Assembly (NCBI GenBank): GCA_021521415.1
Contig: JAIQDT010014334.1
Location: forward strand, 62,001 to 126,000
Direction: 5' to 3'
Length of the DNA stretch: 64,000 nt
Origin: Bidens hawaiensis
Lineage: Eukaryota > Streptophyta > Magnoliopsida > Asterales > Asteraceae
Made by a program: the position numbers and the translations under genes. Below are positions 19,646 to 32,092 of this stretch, piece after piece (the stretch's first letter is position 1; each line of letters begins with the position of its first letter). A model generated the notes under the pieces. That model saw only the letters and a program-made list of their open reading frames with translations, made no database searches and was not told the origin of the DNA.

Positions 19646-22600
19646 AATACATTGGTTGGAGGAAAAGGAGGAGGTGCTGGAGGAATTGGCACAAAGAATG
19701 ATGGAAAGAAAGGAAATGCTCGAGTATATTTACTCGACACCAAAAAGGCTGCAGACATACCGGACACTATCACCGGTACGTTCTTAGTTAATAACGTTTA
19801 TGCTAGAGTTTTATTTGATTCAGGTGCAAACCAAAGTTTTATAGATTATAACTTTTGTATTCTATTAAACGAACCTTTAACGAAATTAAATAAAACTTTA
19901 AACGTTGAGACAGCCAATGGTGAGGTAATTAAGATTTCTGAAACCTTAGAAAACGGAAAGATCTTATTAGCAGGTTATGTCATTCCTGTTCAATTATTAC
20001 CCATGACATTAGCCGACTTTGACATAGCTCTAGGTATGGACTGGTTATCCGATAACCATGCCCGTATCACCTGCAATAAGAAAACCATAGAACTACAAGC
20101 TCCTGATAAACGAACAATTCAAATTGCCGGTGACAAAGATGCTGGTAAAGTTAGCCTAATTTCCATGATTAAAGCTAACAAATGTCTAAACCAAGGTTGT
20201 TTAGCATTTATAGTATATGTTACCGAAGAACCAAAACCAAGAGAGATAAAAGATGTACCTATAGTTGCCGAATTTTCAGACGTATTTTCAGACGAGTTAA
20301 CAGGTATTCCACCTAACCGAGAAGTCGAGTTTAGAATAGACTTGATTCCTGGAACTGCGCCATAGCCAAAGCTCCATATCGTTTAGCTCCAACAGAAATG
20401 AAGGAGTTGAAGAAACAACTGGATGAGCTGCTAGAGAAAGGATTCATTCGTCCAAGTTCATCGCCTTGGGGAGCTCCGATATTATTCGTCAAGAAGAAAT
20501 ATGGATCCATGAGAATGTGCATTGATTATAGAGCTTTGAACAAAGTAACTATTAAGAATCGATATCCGCTACCTAGAATTGACGACCTATTCAATCAATT
20601 GCAAGGAGCGAGTTAATTTTCCAAGATAGACTTACGTTCGGGGTATCATCAATTGAAGGTGCAAGAAGAAGACATTTCGAAGACAGCGTTCCGCACAAAG
20701 TATGGACATTATGAGTTCACCGTAATTCTCTTTAGACTCACCAATGCCCCAGCCGCTTTCATGGACATGATGAACATAATTTGCAAACCATATTTAGATA
20801 AATTTGTAATCGTATTCATTGACGATATACTTTTTTATTCTAAATCGGAAGAAGATCACAAAGTGCATCTTAGAGATTTACTTGAAATACTTAGGAATGA
20901 GAAATTATATGCTAAGTTTTCAAAGTGCGAATTCTAGCTTCATGAAGTACAATTTCTTGGTCATGTGGTTAATGCCGAAGGAATTCAAGTCGACCCTTCC
21001 AAAATCGAAGCGATCGCTAAGTGGGAAATTCCAAAATCGCCAACCGAAATCCGAAGTTTCTTAGGTTTGGCGGGATACTATCGCAGATTCATTGAAAATT
21101 TCTCACGAATAGTCGTTCCCCTAACTTCGTTAACTCGAAAGAACGTCAAGTATGAATGGGGAACTAAACAACAAGAAGCATTTGAAATACTCAAACAAAA
21201 GCTTACTAACGCACCTATATTGGCATTGCCAGAAGGTACGGAAGATTTCGTTGTGTTTAGTGACGCATCCCATTCAGGTTTGGGTTGTGTATTAATGCAA
21301 AAAAATAAAGTTATATCTTATGCTTCTCGTCAATTGAAAGTACACGAAAAGAATTATATGGAATTAAAAATATGGAGGCACTACCTATATGGAATTAATT
21401 TTATCGTGTACACTGATCATAAGAGTTTAAAGCACATATTTGATCAGAAAGAGCTTAATATGCGTCAAAGAAGATGGATGGAAACCTTAAATGATTATGA
21501 TTGCGAAATCATTTATCATGAAAGTAAAGCCAATGTGGTGGCTGATGCATTAAGTTGAAAAGAACATGAGAAACCTAAGAGGGTTTGAGCTTTAAGATTA
21601 GAACTTCAAATAGATCTGATCGAGCAGATTAAGAAAGCTCAAGAACAAGCTATCAAAGAAAACATCTCCAAAGAAAAGCGTAATGGTACCATTGACTCGT
21701 TAGTCAAAGGTGATGATGGTATCCTCAGACTTGGAAACAGGATTTGGGTACCGATCATTGGAGAATTACGCGAAAAGATAATGGGTGAAGCCCATAAATC
21801 CAAATACATGATGCACCCCGGTAGAGACAAAATGTATCAAAATCTCAAGCCTAACTACTGGTGGAATGGAATGAAGAACGACATTGCTCTACATGTTGCT
21901 AAGTGTCTAACATGTTTACAAGTAAAAGCCGAGCATCAAAACCCGACGGGTTTGCTTCAGCAACTCGAACTTCCTGTTTGGAAATGGGAAATGATAACCA
22001 TGGATTTTATAACAAAACTTCCTAAGACCACTCGTCAACATAAAGCAATCTGGGTTATCATCGATAGGTTAACCAAATCCGCTCATTTCTTACCTATCAA
22101 CGAATCTTACTCTATGGACAGATTGGCACGAATATACGTAAACAACATCGTATCATTACATGGTGTGCCATTATCTATCATATCTGATCGAGATAGTAGA
22201 TTTACATCTCATTTATGGTATAGTTTCCAAAAAGCGTTAGGAACTCAATTAAATCTTAGCACTGCTTATCATCCTCAAACTGATGGGCAGAGCGAAAGAA
22301 CAATTCAAACGCCTGAAGATATGCTTCGAGCTTGTGTGATCGACTTAGGAGGAAGTTGGGATGATCATCTTCCCTTAATGGAATTCTCTTACAACAATAG
22401 TTACCACACAAGTATTCAGACCGCGCCATTCGAAGCTTTGTATGGACGAAAATGTAAAACGCCGGTATGTTGGTCTGAAATTGGAAATAACCAAATGTCT
22501 GGACCTGAGATAGTCCAAGAAACAACGGATAAAGTGTTACAAATCCGTGAATGACTTAAGACGGCTAGATATCGACAGAAGAATTATGATGATGTTCGTC

Positions 22601-23078
22601 ATAAGCCGTTGGAATTTCAAGTAGGCGATAAAGTGTTATTAAAGGTATCACTTTGGAAAGGTGTTGTCCGATTCGGAAAGAAAGGAAAACTAAGTCCACG
22701 TTTTGTTGGACCATTTGAAGTACTCGAGCGAATCGGCACTGTAGCTTATCGCTTACGTTTGCCCGAAGAAATGAAAGGAACACACGATGTGTTCCATGTT
22801 TCCAACCTACGTAAGTGTCTGGCTGATGAAACTTTAGCCATGCCTTTAAAAAGATGTTGAAATCAATGAGAATCTAAAATTTGTAGAACAACCCCTACAA
22901 GTGGAAGATTTTAAAGTTAAGAATCTTAAAAGACGAAAACTGAAGTTAGTCAAAATAAGATGGAATTCTCGAAGAGGACCAGAATTTACTTGGGAATTGG
23001 AATCGGAGATGAGAAAGAAATACCCGCACCTATTTTAACGAATCTCGAGGACGAGATTCATTCCAAGGTGGGAATGAT
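19640..23078 (+). pseudogene. Tekay/Del-like Ty3/gypsy chromovirus pol, broken
   Basis: Order on +: end of gag, protease LFDSGANQSFID (about 19808-19843), RT (20398-20937) with [10 protein letters not shown], RNase H ([24 protein letters not shown]), integrase with a CX2C zinc end (CLTCLQVK), [17 protein letters not shown] and [13 protein letters not shown], and a C-terminal chromodomain (RWNSRRGPEFTWE near 22960-23000). RT before integrase defines gypsy; the chromodomain places it among chromoviruses. It is dead: one base is missing near 20362, and stops occur at 20614-20616, 20935-20937, 21556-21558 and 22552-22554, with further shifts near 22858. The gag N-terminus and 5' LTR are missing. 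Confidence 0.92.
23066..23078 (+). other. Polypurine tract of the gypsy element
   Basis: AAGGTGGGAATGA lies directly before the LTR start TGTAACATC at 23079, as usual for plant gypsy elements. Confidence 0.75.
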
Positions 23079-23695
23079 GTAACATCTTGAAAAATACCAT
23101 ATTTATTTTTGGGTTAATATGTCAAACTTTGAAAATAAAAGGACCCAAAAATAATTTAATAATAAATATGGTAAAGAAATAATATATATGGAATATAATA
23201 AGTTAGAAGAATTCATATTAAGAAAATGGTGGAAGGATTTCCATCCCACATGGAAAGTAGGAAAAAAATGGAATTCCTTTCCAAGGGTATAAATAATGAA
23301 GATAAAAACCATCCCACATGGAAAGTGGGATAAATTTGGAAGCTCTTTATAAGAGATGGAGTTTCCATAGTAATATTGTTTTATGCATAGCATGCATCAA
23401 GTGGTCCTAGCGGAAGGTGCGCAGCACCCGACGCGCACTCGCACGGGCGAGGACGAGGACGAGGACGATGGAGATGGCGATGGCGAAGGCGACATGCGTG
23501 GGGCGCAATGTGGCGCTTTGATGGCCCACGCTCGCATCGCCGCGAGCCGCTTGAGAGTCGCCTTATTGTTTTTGGATAGTGGAAGCGAGGTCAAGAGGTG
23601 GCAAGATGTAAAAGTACAAGTACTAAAATGAAAACTCTTGATTTCAAGACCCATCGCGATGGGTACGTCACAAAGCCCCAGGATGGGCGGTGTCA
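23079..23695 (+). repeat. 3' LTR of the gypsy element (right edge uncertain)
   Basis: Starts TGTAACATCTTG immediately after the polypurine tract. TATA-like GGTATAAATAATG is at about 23286-23298. The segment 23400-23560 is GC-rich, unlike everything nearby, with GACGAG and GGCGAT-type triplet repeats. A plausible end is GGCGGTGTCA at 23695, but without a second LTR the boundary is a guess. Confidence 0.6.
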
Positions 23696-24491
23696 CGATA
23701 CGCGATCACCCAACCTATTGGGTCATAGTGATACGCGATGACTAGGCGAAGCCTAGTTATAAACAAACACATAAAAAGAGTTATAAATGTATATAAAAAT
23801 AAATAGTATAACTAATAAATATTACAGGAGCTCCGATCTTAAATTTAAAAATATAACGAGGAGTCAAACTCAAGCTTTAAAAATAAAGCTATAAATGACT
23901 CGAACCTACTTTAAAAAAAAAACAAAATGAGCATAACTCAAGCTTAGATGAAAATAGGTATTATCTTGTATTTTTTATTTATATATAACTTTTTGAGCCA
24001 AACTCAAGCTTTAAAAATAAAGCTATAAATGAAAATAATGAGGAGCCAAAGGTAGTCAGTTCGAACTCTGAGCCTACCTGGGTTTTTGTCCAACTGTGTG
24101 TTATGCTAGAGAGTGTTGCTCTTGTGGTGGCACAACGATTGTTAAGTGTCAGTCAACGGTATGGTTTCCGGTGGGCACGCCCAAGACATACTCTGAAGCC
24201 ATCGTAGTTTCGGTTAAGATAACATAGTTTGACGATAGTGAGCAATAGAACTCTCAGAATTTATAAACTACGGTAGCCTAAATATAAAAAAGTCAATGTT
24301 CTTAAATAAAACTTAACTTTCATATTTTACTTTTTATTTTTATACAGTTAACGTACTTTATTTTTTAAATATAACCATATATAGCAAATTCCAACCTCAT
24401 ATCTTCTACTTTATTGTTTTCTTGACACACATAACTCGATGAGACTCGATTTAAAGATTTAATGACCCAGTTTATGCAAAATTTACATATG
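23696..24491. other. Intergenic stretch with a 34-bp direct repeat
   Basis: A 34-bp segment beginning CAAACTCAAGC and containing the inverted repeat AGCTTT...AAAGCT occurs twice, at about 23870-23903 and about 24000-24033. No gene is supported. A TTCGAACTC-like stretch near 24060 resembles a weak pol III B box but has no convincing A box. Confidence 0.5.
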
Positions 24492-24494
24492 TAA

Positions 24495-24803
24495 GAGCAT
24501 TCTCATCCTATACCCTATCTCTAAACCAAAAATTACACTACAACTCACTTCATTTTCTCTCTCCATTTCAATAAAATAATATTTATTATACCTTTTATCA
24601 TTACCTTTTCTCTCTCCTTCACTCACAACCACTTTCAAAATATATTAAAAAATTATAGGGGATAAACAGTAGATTTTCAAATATACAGAAAAATCACTAC
24701 TTTTTCTAAAATATAAAAATATTTCACTCACAACACCTAAATCACTCTCTAAATTATAAAAACACCCCCTCACATAAATAAAGGGGGTTGGATGAGAATG
24801 CTC
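24495..24803. mobile_element. Tourist-like MITE (309 bp, TSD TAA)
   Basis: Terminal inverted repeats GAGCATTCTCATCC (24495-24508) and GGATGAGAATGCTC (24790-24803), flanked by TAA at 24492-24494 and 24804-24806. A TAA duplication with a GAGCAT-type end is typical of PIF/Harbinger-derived Tourist MITEs. It has no coding capacity. Confidence 0.88.
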
Positions 24804-24806
24804 TAA

Positions 24807-25101
24807 CCTAATTAAAACATTTTTGAAACTTTATATGCACTTGAGTTTCATTTAAAGGAAGAAAAATAATAAATGGAAAAAAGTGGATGTGTTCATGGGT
24901 TTCATGTAAGGAAGTAAAGGAAATGAATAAAAAGAGACATTCTCAGGTTTCTTAAAGTTAAGAAATGAAAAGAATAAAATGAGAGGATTTGTTTTCTTTC
25001 AAATTAGAGGGATTTGAAAGGAAAGAAAAGTTGAGAGAAAAATGAGAAATATTTTCCACTTCTCTTTTTTTTACTTTATATAAATGAACTCGGGACACAA
25101 C
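24807..25101. other. Intergenic stretch, nothing recognised
   Basis: AT-rich and purine-rich on +; no gene or repeat end that I can support. Confidence 0.5.
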
Positions 25102-26003
25102 GTTTGTTACGTCATAAATAGTAGTATAAGGGGGGTTATTTCTAATTGTAGTTAAGTAGGAGGGTTGAAAGTGTAACTTGTAACCCTTACTCAAATGAAT
25201 AGAATGATGATCTGGTATCAGTAACAAGTCATAACCGTTAACCGAACCATAACTGACATAACTGAACCGATTTTAACCGATAACCGACATAATTTGTGGG
25301 TCGTTTAATGAATTTTTGGAAACCGCCAATTACGGGTCAGTTTTGGTTATAGATAATTTCAAACCCGCCATAACCGAACTGCGTCATTTACAATATTCTC
25401 AAATTTATGGAGTATAATTAGAAGACGTTGATAATTTGGTGAAAATTAAAGAAGATAAACTATTAATGCTCTTATTTTCTTACTCTATGGTTTAATTTTA
25501 CTAAAAAGTTGATCCATTTATCGTTTGTTTGAATATATATATATATATAGTTAATATTATGGATTATATATTTTGTTGAGCTATGACATGTCATTTATAA
25601 TTTTTTAGGTAATATTTAGTACCAAAGTTTTAGACTCAATTACATCATGTTTTGGTCACGGTTAACCGACCCATAACCAATTCGTTATAACCTTGAAAAC
25701 CAATTAACCGAAACCGTCATAACGGATCGGTTATGGTTATGGTTATTTATTAACCGACATAATGGTTATGGTTATGGGTTTCGTCTAAAACCGCCCCAAA
25801 CCGATCCATACACACCCTATTTGTTACATATCATAAGGTAATATGATGATTAATAGAAGAAGAAGAAGGCAGAAGAAAGAAATACTCATAAATCATCGAT
25901 GATCACTTAAACAAGTAAAGGGTTACAGGTTACATCTTCAACCCTCATACTTAACTACAATTACAAGTAACCCCGTTATACTAATATTTATGACGTAACA
26001 AAC
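25102..26003. mobile_element. Inverted-repeat element (about 0.9 kb) next to the phosphatase gene
   Basis: The left arm, 25102-25195, starts GTTTGTTACGTCATAAATA. It is repeated in inverse orientation with high identity at 25917-26003, over about 90 bp. Between the arms, a second inverted pattern of TAACCG/CGGTTA-rich sequence (about 25222-25400 and 25650-25800) suggests a nested fold-back element. No ORF and no clear target duplication. The right arm ends about 100 bp before the ATG at 26106. Confidence 0.6.
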
Positions 26004-26105
26004 TATTCACAGCCCGTGAGAAAGCAGTGGCTGGCTACTTTACTTTGTACTTTCCCAAACAAACTAGCTAGTATTATTATTATTAATTGGTGAGGCAGTG
26101 CGACA

Positions 26106-27714
26106 ATGGGATTGAGGGCGAACAACAGATACTGGGTACTCAGACACGGTAAAAGCATTCCCAATGAAACTGGCCTCATTGTTTCATCCATGGTTCGTTA
26201 CTTTTATTCTTATTATCTGTTCTACTAATTTGATGTCAGTCTAATTGCATAAAATAATATTTGTATTTTGATGTCTGAACCTGTTGAATTAAAAAACAAT
26301 ATGTGGTGTTTTTTAGATCATGGTCTCATTTGGATTACTAGTACTTCTTTTGCCAAGTAATTGGCATCATGCATGTTTTCTAGTTTTCTTTTGAGATATA
26401 TACATTTGATTTGTTTGTGCAAGGATCCCATGACTTGGTAACCTAGGTTCTAGCTGATGAATTGATTGTACAATGCTTCTCACTTTTTTATAACGAAAAC
26501 CCACATAGATTAAGGTTAAGATAGAGAGTGGCTTACTAAAATGAAGATAAACAATTTGAACGTTCTAACCAATTTGATGAACTTGAGAATTGCGAGAACC
26601 ACCTAAGCACTTTTACCTAGTGCTCTAACCGCCATTTCAGTTGGATCAGCTTTGCCATTCAAAAGTTGTAAATTGAATCTGCTTTTAGGATTAATGATAA
26701 AAGTTATATCGACAAAAAAAATAAATTATGTAATTGCATAATATGTTGAAATTAGAAGTTGGTTCCTGCCCTTTCTTCATGATTAATATCATTTTATTTA
26801 TTAAAATTGAGCTTCTTGTTATCAGGAAAATGGGAAGCTTGAGAAATACAAGCTAGCTTCAGAAGGTATCAATCAAGCACAATTGGCTGGGGAATTATTC
26901 TTAAAGGTAGCCCAACTTTCATGGTCAACAAGATTTGGAAACTAGCCCTCACATTTATCACATAAGTCTATGCGCTCGCTTATCATCTACTAACTCAAAG
27001 TAAAATGTGTGCAGGAACTCAAGGAAAACAACATTCCACTTGAAAATGTAAGAATTTGTTATTCTCCATTTTCAAGAACCACCCACACGGCCCAAGTGGT
27101 TGCTTCGGTTCTGAATCTTTCTTTAGAGGGACCTCAATGCAAGGTTTATGAAAATCTTCGGGAGCGATATTTTGGTCCTGCATTTGAACTTCAATCTCAT
27201 GACAAAGTAAGATAAAGAGTGAGTGATAATTATATATAAACATGCTGTTATCTTGGTGCATATAACATATTATAATTAAGTTGTTGCCTTTTATGATTAA
27301 CAGTATTCAGAGATATGGGATCTTGATGAAATAGATCCGTTCAAGAGGCCAGAAGGTGGTGAAAGTGTTGCTGATGTTGTTTCCAGACTCACAAGTGCTC
27401 TAGTACAGATTGAGTCTGAATTTCAAGGGTAAATAGTAAATAAGTTAACTAATTTTTGTGGGTCCTACTCCTACAAAATGGTGGTTAGAGAAATTGATTT
27501 TCTTTTATGTTGATGTTGCAGATGTGCAGTCTTGATAGTTAGTCATGGTGATCCGCTGCAAATCTTGCAGACAATACTGAAAGCGGTTGGTGAACAAGGG
27601 GGGCCCGATGGTGGTGACCTGGCGTCACGAATTGAGGCGGTTAAAGTTCCTTCAGTTCTATCGCAACACCGGAAGAACGCGCTGCAGACTGGACAACTCC
27701 GAGCAGTGGTCTAA
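26106..27714 (+). CDS. Histidine phosphatase superfamily (phosphoglycerate mutase-like) protein, 225 aa, five exons
   Basis: Exons, all with GT-AG introns and consistent phase: 26106-26192, 26826-26906, 27015-27206, 27304-27428, 27522-27714. The product is 225 aa. The N-terminal catalytic motif VLRHGKSIPN (about residues 11-20) carries the phosphate-accepting His; a second conserved His is in LIVSHGDP (about 164-171). SPFSRTTHTAQ (about 77-87) carries the substrate-pocket Arg typical of the family. There is no signal or transit peptide, so a cytosolic enzyme is likely. The substrate cannot be read from the sequence; small plant proteins of this type are usually annotated 'phosphoglycerate mutase-like' without proven mutase activity. 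It converges on SLY1. Its promoter region is occupied by the inverted-repeat element ending at 26003. Confidence 0.93.
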
Positions 27715-28455
27715 GTTCTGACCTTATATTATTCAGGGGAGCATGTGGACATTTGATCAATAAACTAAATAAGGATTGAATAATTGTGACGACTGAGTTG
27801 TTGGAAAACCTTGGAAATTATTTATGATCATCTGTAAGTTAATGGTTCTTAATTGAATTCATCTTTGGAAATGTTATCTTCAAACAATTATTATTAATAC
27901 CTACTTTACCATGTTTTAGTTTTCTCAATATTTGTTCCAAACCACTTAACAGTTATCAGAACTAGAGGTGAAGTTCAATACTCATGGTTTTGACGGTTCA
28001 CATTTGGTTGTGGCGTTTTTGTTAAATGATTAACTAGTTATAAGTTCGCTGGTTCACCACCGGTTTTATAAGGCTCATCATTTGCTGCATAATAGGCACT
28101 ATTTGTGTGTGATATATAGATGATTGCTTTTAACAACTCTAGCATTTGTATCTGAATCTTAAACCTTTGGTTATATATCTATATGTTCTACATAGCACAT
28201 GTATACACTGTCCAAGAAACGTCTTTGGCTCTGCAGGGGCTTACTTTGATTGTAACACCTTTTTTTATTAGTTTAATAATCTTTACCAGGTTACACCCTT
28301 TAACCAAAAAGAATGTATAGTGTTTGGCTCTTGAAATCCCAAAATTTTATCAGATTTTTAGTTCAACTTCGTTTGTCAAAATTACCCATTTCCTGATAGA
28401 AATTTGACATCAAATTACTTATATATAGTCATATAGATGGTTCGTATTGGATTCG
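27715..28455. other. 3' flank of the phosphatase gene, intergenic
   Basis: Contains the likely 3' UTR (27715 to about 27900) and then AT-rich sequence. No other gene is supported. Confidence 0.5.
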
Positions 28456-28459
28456 TATG

Positions 28460-28640
28460 CCCCTGATCATTTGTTGAACAATTGTGATGAGATATTGTAG
28501 ATTTCCAACAGCAAGAGCCCTCTAGCGATACAATTTGTCAATTTTCCATCGAGAAAATAAAATTTCTGGAATCAAAAGAGAGAATACTAGGAACCTGGAG
28601 TTGAATTGTAGGTGATGCTCCCTAGTGAACTCGGTTAGCT
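28460..28640 (-). pseudogene. Duplicated fragment of the EF-hand gene (exons 1-2 with intron)
   Basis: On - 28523-28463 encodes RALAVGNLQYLITIVQQMIR, nearly the same as exon 2 of the EF-hand gene at 47295-47237. 28640-28592 resembles the end of exon 1 (CATCAC...CAATTCAACTCCAG) with frame-breaking changes. The flanking intron is similar too (ATTGGATTCGTATG at about 28446 versus ATTGGATCCGTATA at about 47217), so this is a genomic DNA copy, not a retrocopy. No further exons are visible. Confidence 0.75.
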
Positions 28641-29188
28641 TACCCATTTACACTTGATATTCAGAAAACAAATTCTTGTGCTTTGTCAATCATCAATCTT
28701 TCACTACTAGCTTGAGGTTATTTATCATTTAACTTTCATAAGCATCAGGCAAACCATCTACCACAAGTCTTTATTGAAGATTACTTAATCTACCCGCATA
28801 ATTGAACACCCCCCACCCACCCCAAAATAGCCCACATCCAATCTTCTAACTTTATGGAGCTCAAATCAAATGCACCCAAGGCTCTAAATAAAACATTTTC
28901 TAAATGACAAGAATACCCTCACTAATGAATATAGCCTAATCTCACTCAAACCAGTTAAAGGTTAAAAACCAACATGATCCATGGCCATCACTTCAATCTC
29001 AAATACTGTTACTTCTAGTGAATCCATAACAATCAACAATAAGGATACATTAAATTTAACCAAAGTTTTAACCACTTAAAACACAAATGAAAATATAATA
29101 TCAGAAATCTACAGAGAGATCTAAAGTTTCAAGACAAAATATTCTTCTATATCAAAAGTATGCAACAACTCCTCATTAAGAAGACACA
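28641..29188. other. Intergenic; 3' flank of SLY1
   Basis: Likely holds the SLY1 3' UTR (about 28980-29188). No ORF or repeat is supported. Confidence 0.5.
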
Positions 29189-32092
29189 TCAGTGAGCAGC
29201 AGAAGGAGCTGCACTGGTACTACCACCCAACCCCATCTTTTGACCCAAGATTGTAAGCTGGTCAACAAACTCGCCACCTGTAAGAATCTCAGTCGACCCG
29301 TATATTATATGCTTAGCTGGCTGCTGTCTTTGTGCAAGGTCTTGTAAGCTTCCATACTCAACATAGTTCCCACCACCAATCATAAACACAATCGCTTCTT
29401 TAAACGGCCCTTTCATATGACTACCACCGGACACAGAGTTTGACTTTGGAGCACGCGGGTCAAACATGAGGTAAGACTCAATCTCGGGATTCGGTTTTCC
29501 TTCCATTAAACCTTCAACCGTTCTCGCCATTGCCAGTTGATGATCATTAGATAACAAATTCTTCACACCTGCAGTAACAGCACTTATGGATTGACCATAA
29601 AGCTTTTCAGCCCAGTCGACAATATTACTTCTGCTTGCAGAACTTGCAGATGCTAATGAAACGTTTAAAGATTTTATCTTTTTGACATATTGAAATGCAC
29701 TCGTGTCCACTTCAGCTTCACGTAAAGCAGACTCAACCGCTTCAACTTCCAACTGTGGAATAGTTTCTGTTGAAATAAGGAACATGATTGCGAACCGAAG
29801 CTTATCCATTTTAGTACCCTTTCCTTTAAGAACCGCAAGAAGCTCACCACGGTCAATCCCCCCTTTGACCATCATTTCATATTCTTTTTTAGCAAAAGAA
29901 TCAAGAGATCGCTCCTTGATTTCACCAAGCAATACCGTTGCTATGTTTGTATGCTTATCAATAACTTGTTTCCGCTCGGTCAACTCAGGTAACGAGTTGA
30001 CCGCGTTCATCAAATGCTTCGTGTTCCCGATTAAATCCGTACCGTCGAATTCAGCTCCATCATTACCACCGGTTCGCCTGTTGACTTCATCCACATCTTT
30101 TTTATACTTGTTCAGTTGCGTCTCGATCTCAACTGCTACTTCCGGAAACTCCAAAGATCCATTTGCAGCCCAAAACGAGTCAGCCCGGTCCAACTCATAC
30201 GACTTCATCCCACCTTTATCGCCTTGAACGTTAAGCCGGTTTAGTCTAAGCCCAAGCACGTCATGAACAAGAGGTCGATACCTAAAATCATGCTGAATCG
30301 CAACCGACAACTCGAGGTTCCGATCAAACAAACATAAAACCGGCCTCTGAAACGAGCTAATAAAGTTTCCACTTTCTGAAAACAGGTTATTCTTAACAAG
30401 AAAATGATCACGCAAGCGTTGATCTAGCAGCGAGGCAACCATCTCAGCAGGCCCGCCACGTGGGCACCTGATGATCGGGACAACCGCGAGTGTAGCCAGC
30501 ACACAAAACAAACCACTCACTAATTTCTCGATTATCTCTTCAATCTCACGATCATTTGCTTTAGGGTCGTTTAACTGAACATAGCAAGATTTATCCGCTA
30601 GCGAAAAGAGATTATCTTCTAGGGTTACAAACTCCAAATACTGGTCATGAACCTTAGCAATCCGGTCAACAGATTCAGAATTTAGAGCCCCGGAAGCAAG
30701 CTCTTCTAGAAGGGGGCGGGGTATGGAAGACGAGAAGTTAAGGTGGAAGTAATCATACAAGGAATTTGAAGCATCTGAGATGATTCTTTGAATGTTGTGT
30801 TGGGTCGGTTTCACAAAGTACACAGCAGGAACATCAGCAACGGGCTTGCGGTTTTTGTCAATGAGAAAATAAAGTGTGACACCGTGTTTGCGAAGATCCT
30901 TGACGTGTATTAATGGAGACAAAATGTCTTGACAAAACTTGTCAAAAATCAGAATCTTGTATATTTCTTCGTTTGCAGTTCCACTTGCGTTTATCGGCTG
31001 ATTCAGATTCAGCATCCGTGCTATGCATTCTGAAAGTACAAAAAATGGTGTTAAAATGGATTTGATTCAAAAACCCATGGGCGTACCCATGTTGTTGGCA
31101 TGGGGTGCAACCTATTATAAACTAACAAATAGAAAACAACAAAATCCATTTTATACAATTAAACAAATAAGCTTCTTTTAAACTAAACTCAATAACCATA
31201 AATTCAAAGGCCCAATAATTTTCTAAACAATCAAGCCCGAACAGAACACCATCTGTCAACCATACTTTTACAATTAATAAAATTAACCTAATAAAAAGAA
31301 TTAGAGAGTGGCATTTTTTATTAACTGCCCCCACCCGCAAATCGATTTTTCAAACTTAAAACGATTCTGCAGAGACGTCTATTTCCGGCAGTTGTAGGGG
31401 AGTCCTTGGTTTTTGAAAACCGTTGGTAAATATGAAGTTAAACTTGTAACAAAAGAACCAATGTTTCCATCAAGATTCTGAATCCGTTATAGTTAGTTAG
31501 TTATTTTGAGTTGGAATTTGCAAATTGAGAAAACATGAATGTGATGGAACGATTTCTCGAAATAACAGATGAGCTGAAATTGTTGATTGTGTGAACCGAC
31601 CCAACTCAAAAGGGAAAAACCTAATATAATAATACATAACATTTAATTAAAAAATTATCTGGGAAGCCAGTATTGAAAAGGTCAAGGAAATCTTCAGATC
31701 ATAACTCGCAAGAAGCGAGGGGAGGGGTTTTAATTAATAACTATGCTTGGGATCATAAGTATACACATTGAATAGCTGCTTATTTATTATCTATCTATCA
31801 GGAAGGAAGGACAGTGAAAATTGATGTATTTTATTTTATTCAACTGAAATGGGATTGATAAAACAACCCTAATCTCCCATTGAATATACTTAAACCTAAA
31901 CCTAAAACCAAACTCGCAATACACAGACACATTGATTTAGATATTGATCTGAGATCCAGCTTTGAGTATTTAGGTGGGATTTTAAACATGAAATTGGAAC
32001 TAATTATATATAATGAAATGAAATTGGATGGGGTAAACGAGAGAGAAATGAAATGAATCACCTGTTTGCCGTTGACGGAGATTAAGCGCCAT
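29189..32092 (-). CDS. SLY1: SLY1, Sec1/Munc18-family vesicle-fusion regulator, 623 aa, two exons
   Basis: Exon 1 is 32092-32062, only 31 nt, ending TTGCC in + orientation; the donor is CAG|GTGATT. Exon 2 is 31029-29189, entered through TACTTTCAG|AATG. The split codon gives the N-terminus MALNLRQRQTECIARMLNLN, the expected SLY1 start; the long open frame alone would begin 15 residues late. The protein matches plant SLY1 throughout: YKILIFDKFCQDILSPL, HGVTLYFLID, PAVYFVKPT, FDRNLELSV, ELTERKQVIDKHTNIA, VDWAEKLYGQS and AIVFMIGGGNYVEYGSL near the C-terminus. SLY1 binds the N-terminal peptide of ER-Golgi syntaxins (Sed5/SYP31 type) and promotes SNARE assembly in the cytosol and at Golgi membranes. 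All of the frame is open. The intron is about 1.03 kb. The length is normal for the family. Confidence 0.96.

Noticed and set aside
23383..23631. Open frame on + rich in Asp, Glu and Gly, 82 codons, as a gene
   Set aside because: It arises from the GC-rich triplet repeats inside the gypsy LTR; no homology or start context.
24040..24110. tRNA-derived SINE suggested by a TTCGAACTC stretch
   Set aside because: No acceptable A box at the right distance, and no poly-A or T-rich tail or target duplication seen.
29703..30227. Open frame on +, 174 codons
   Set aside because: Antisense shadow of SLY1 exon 2.
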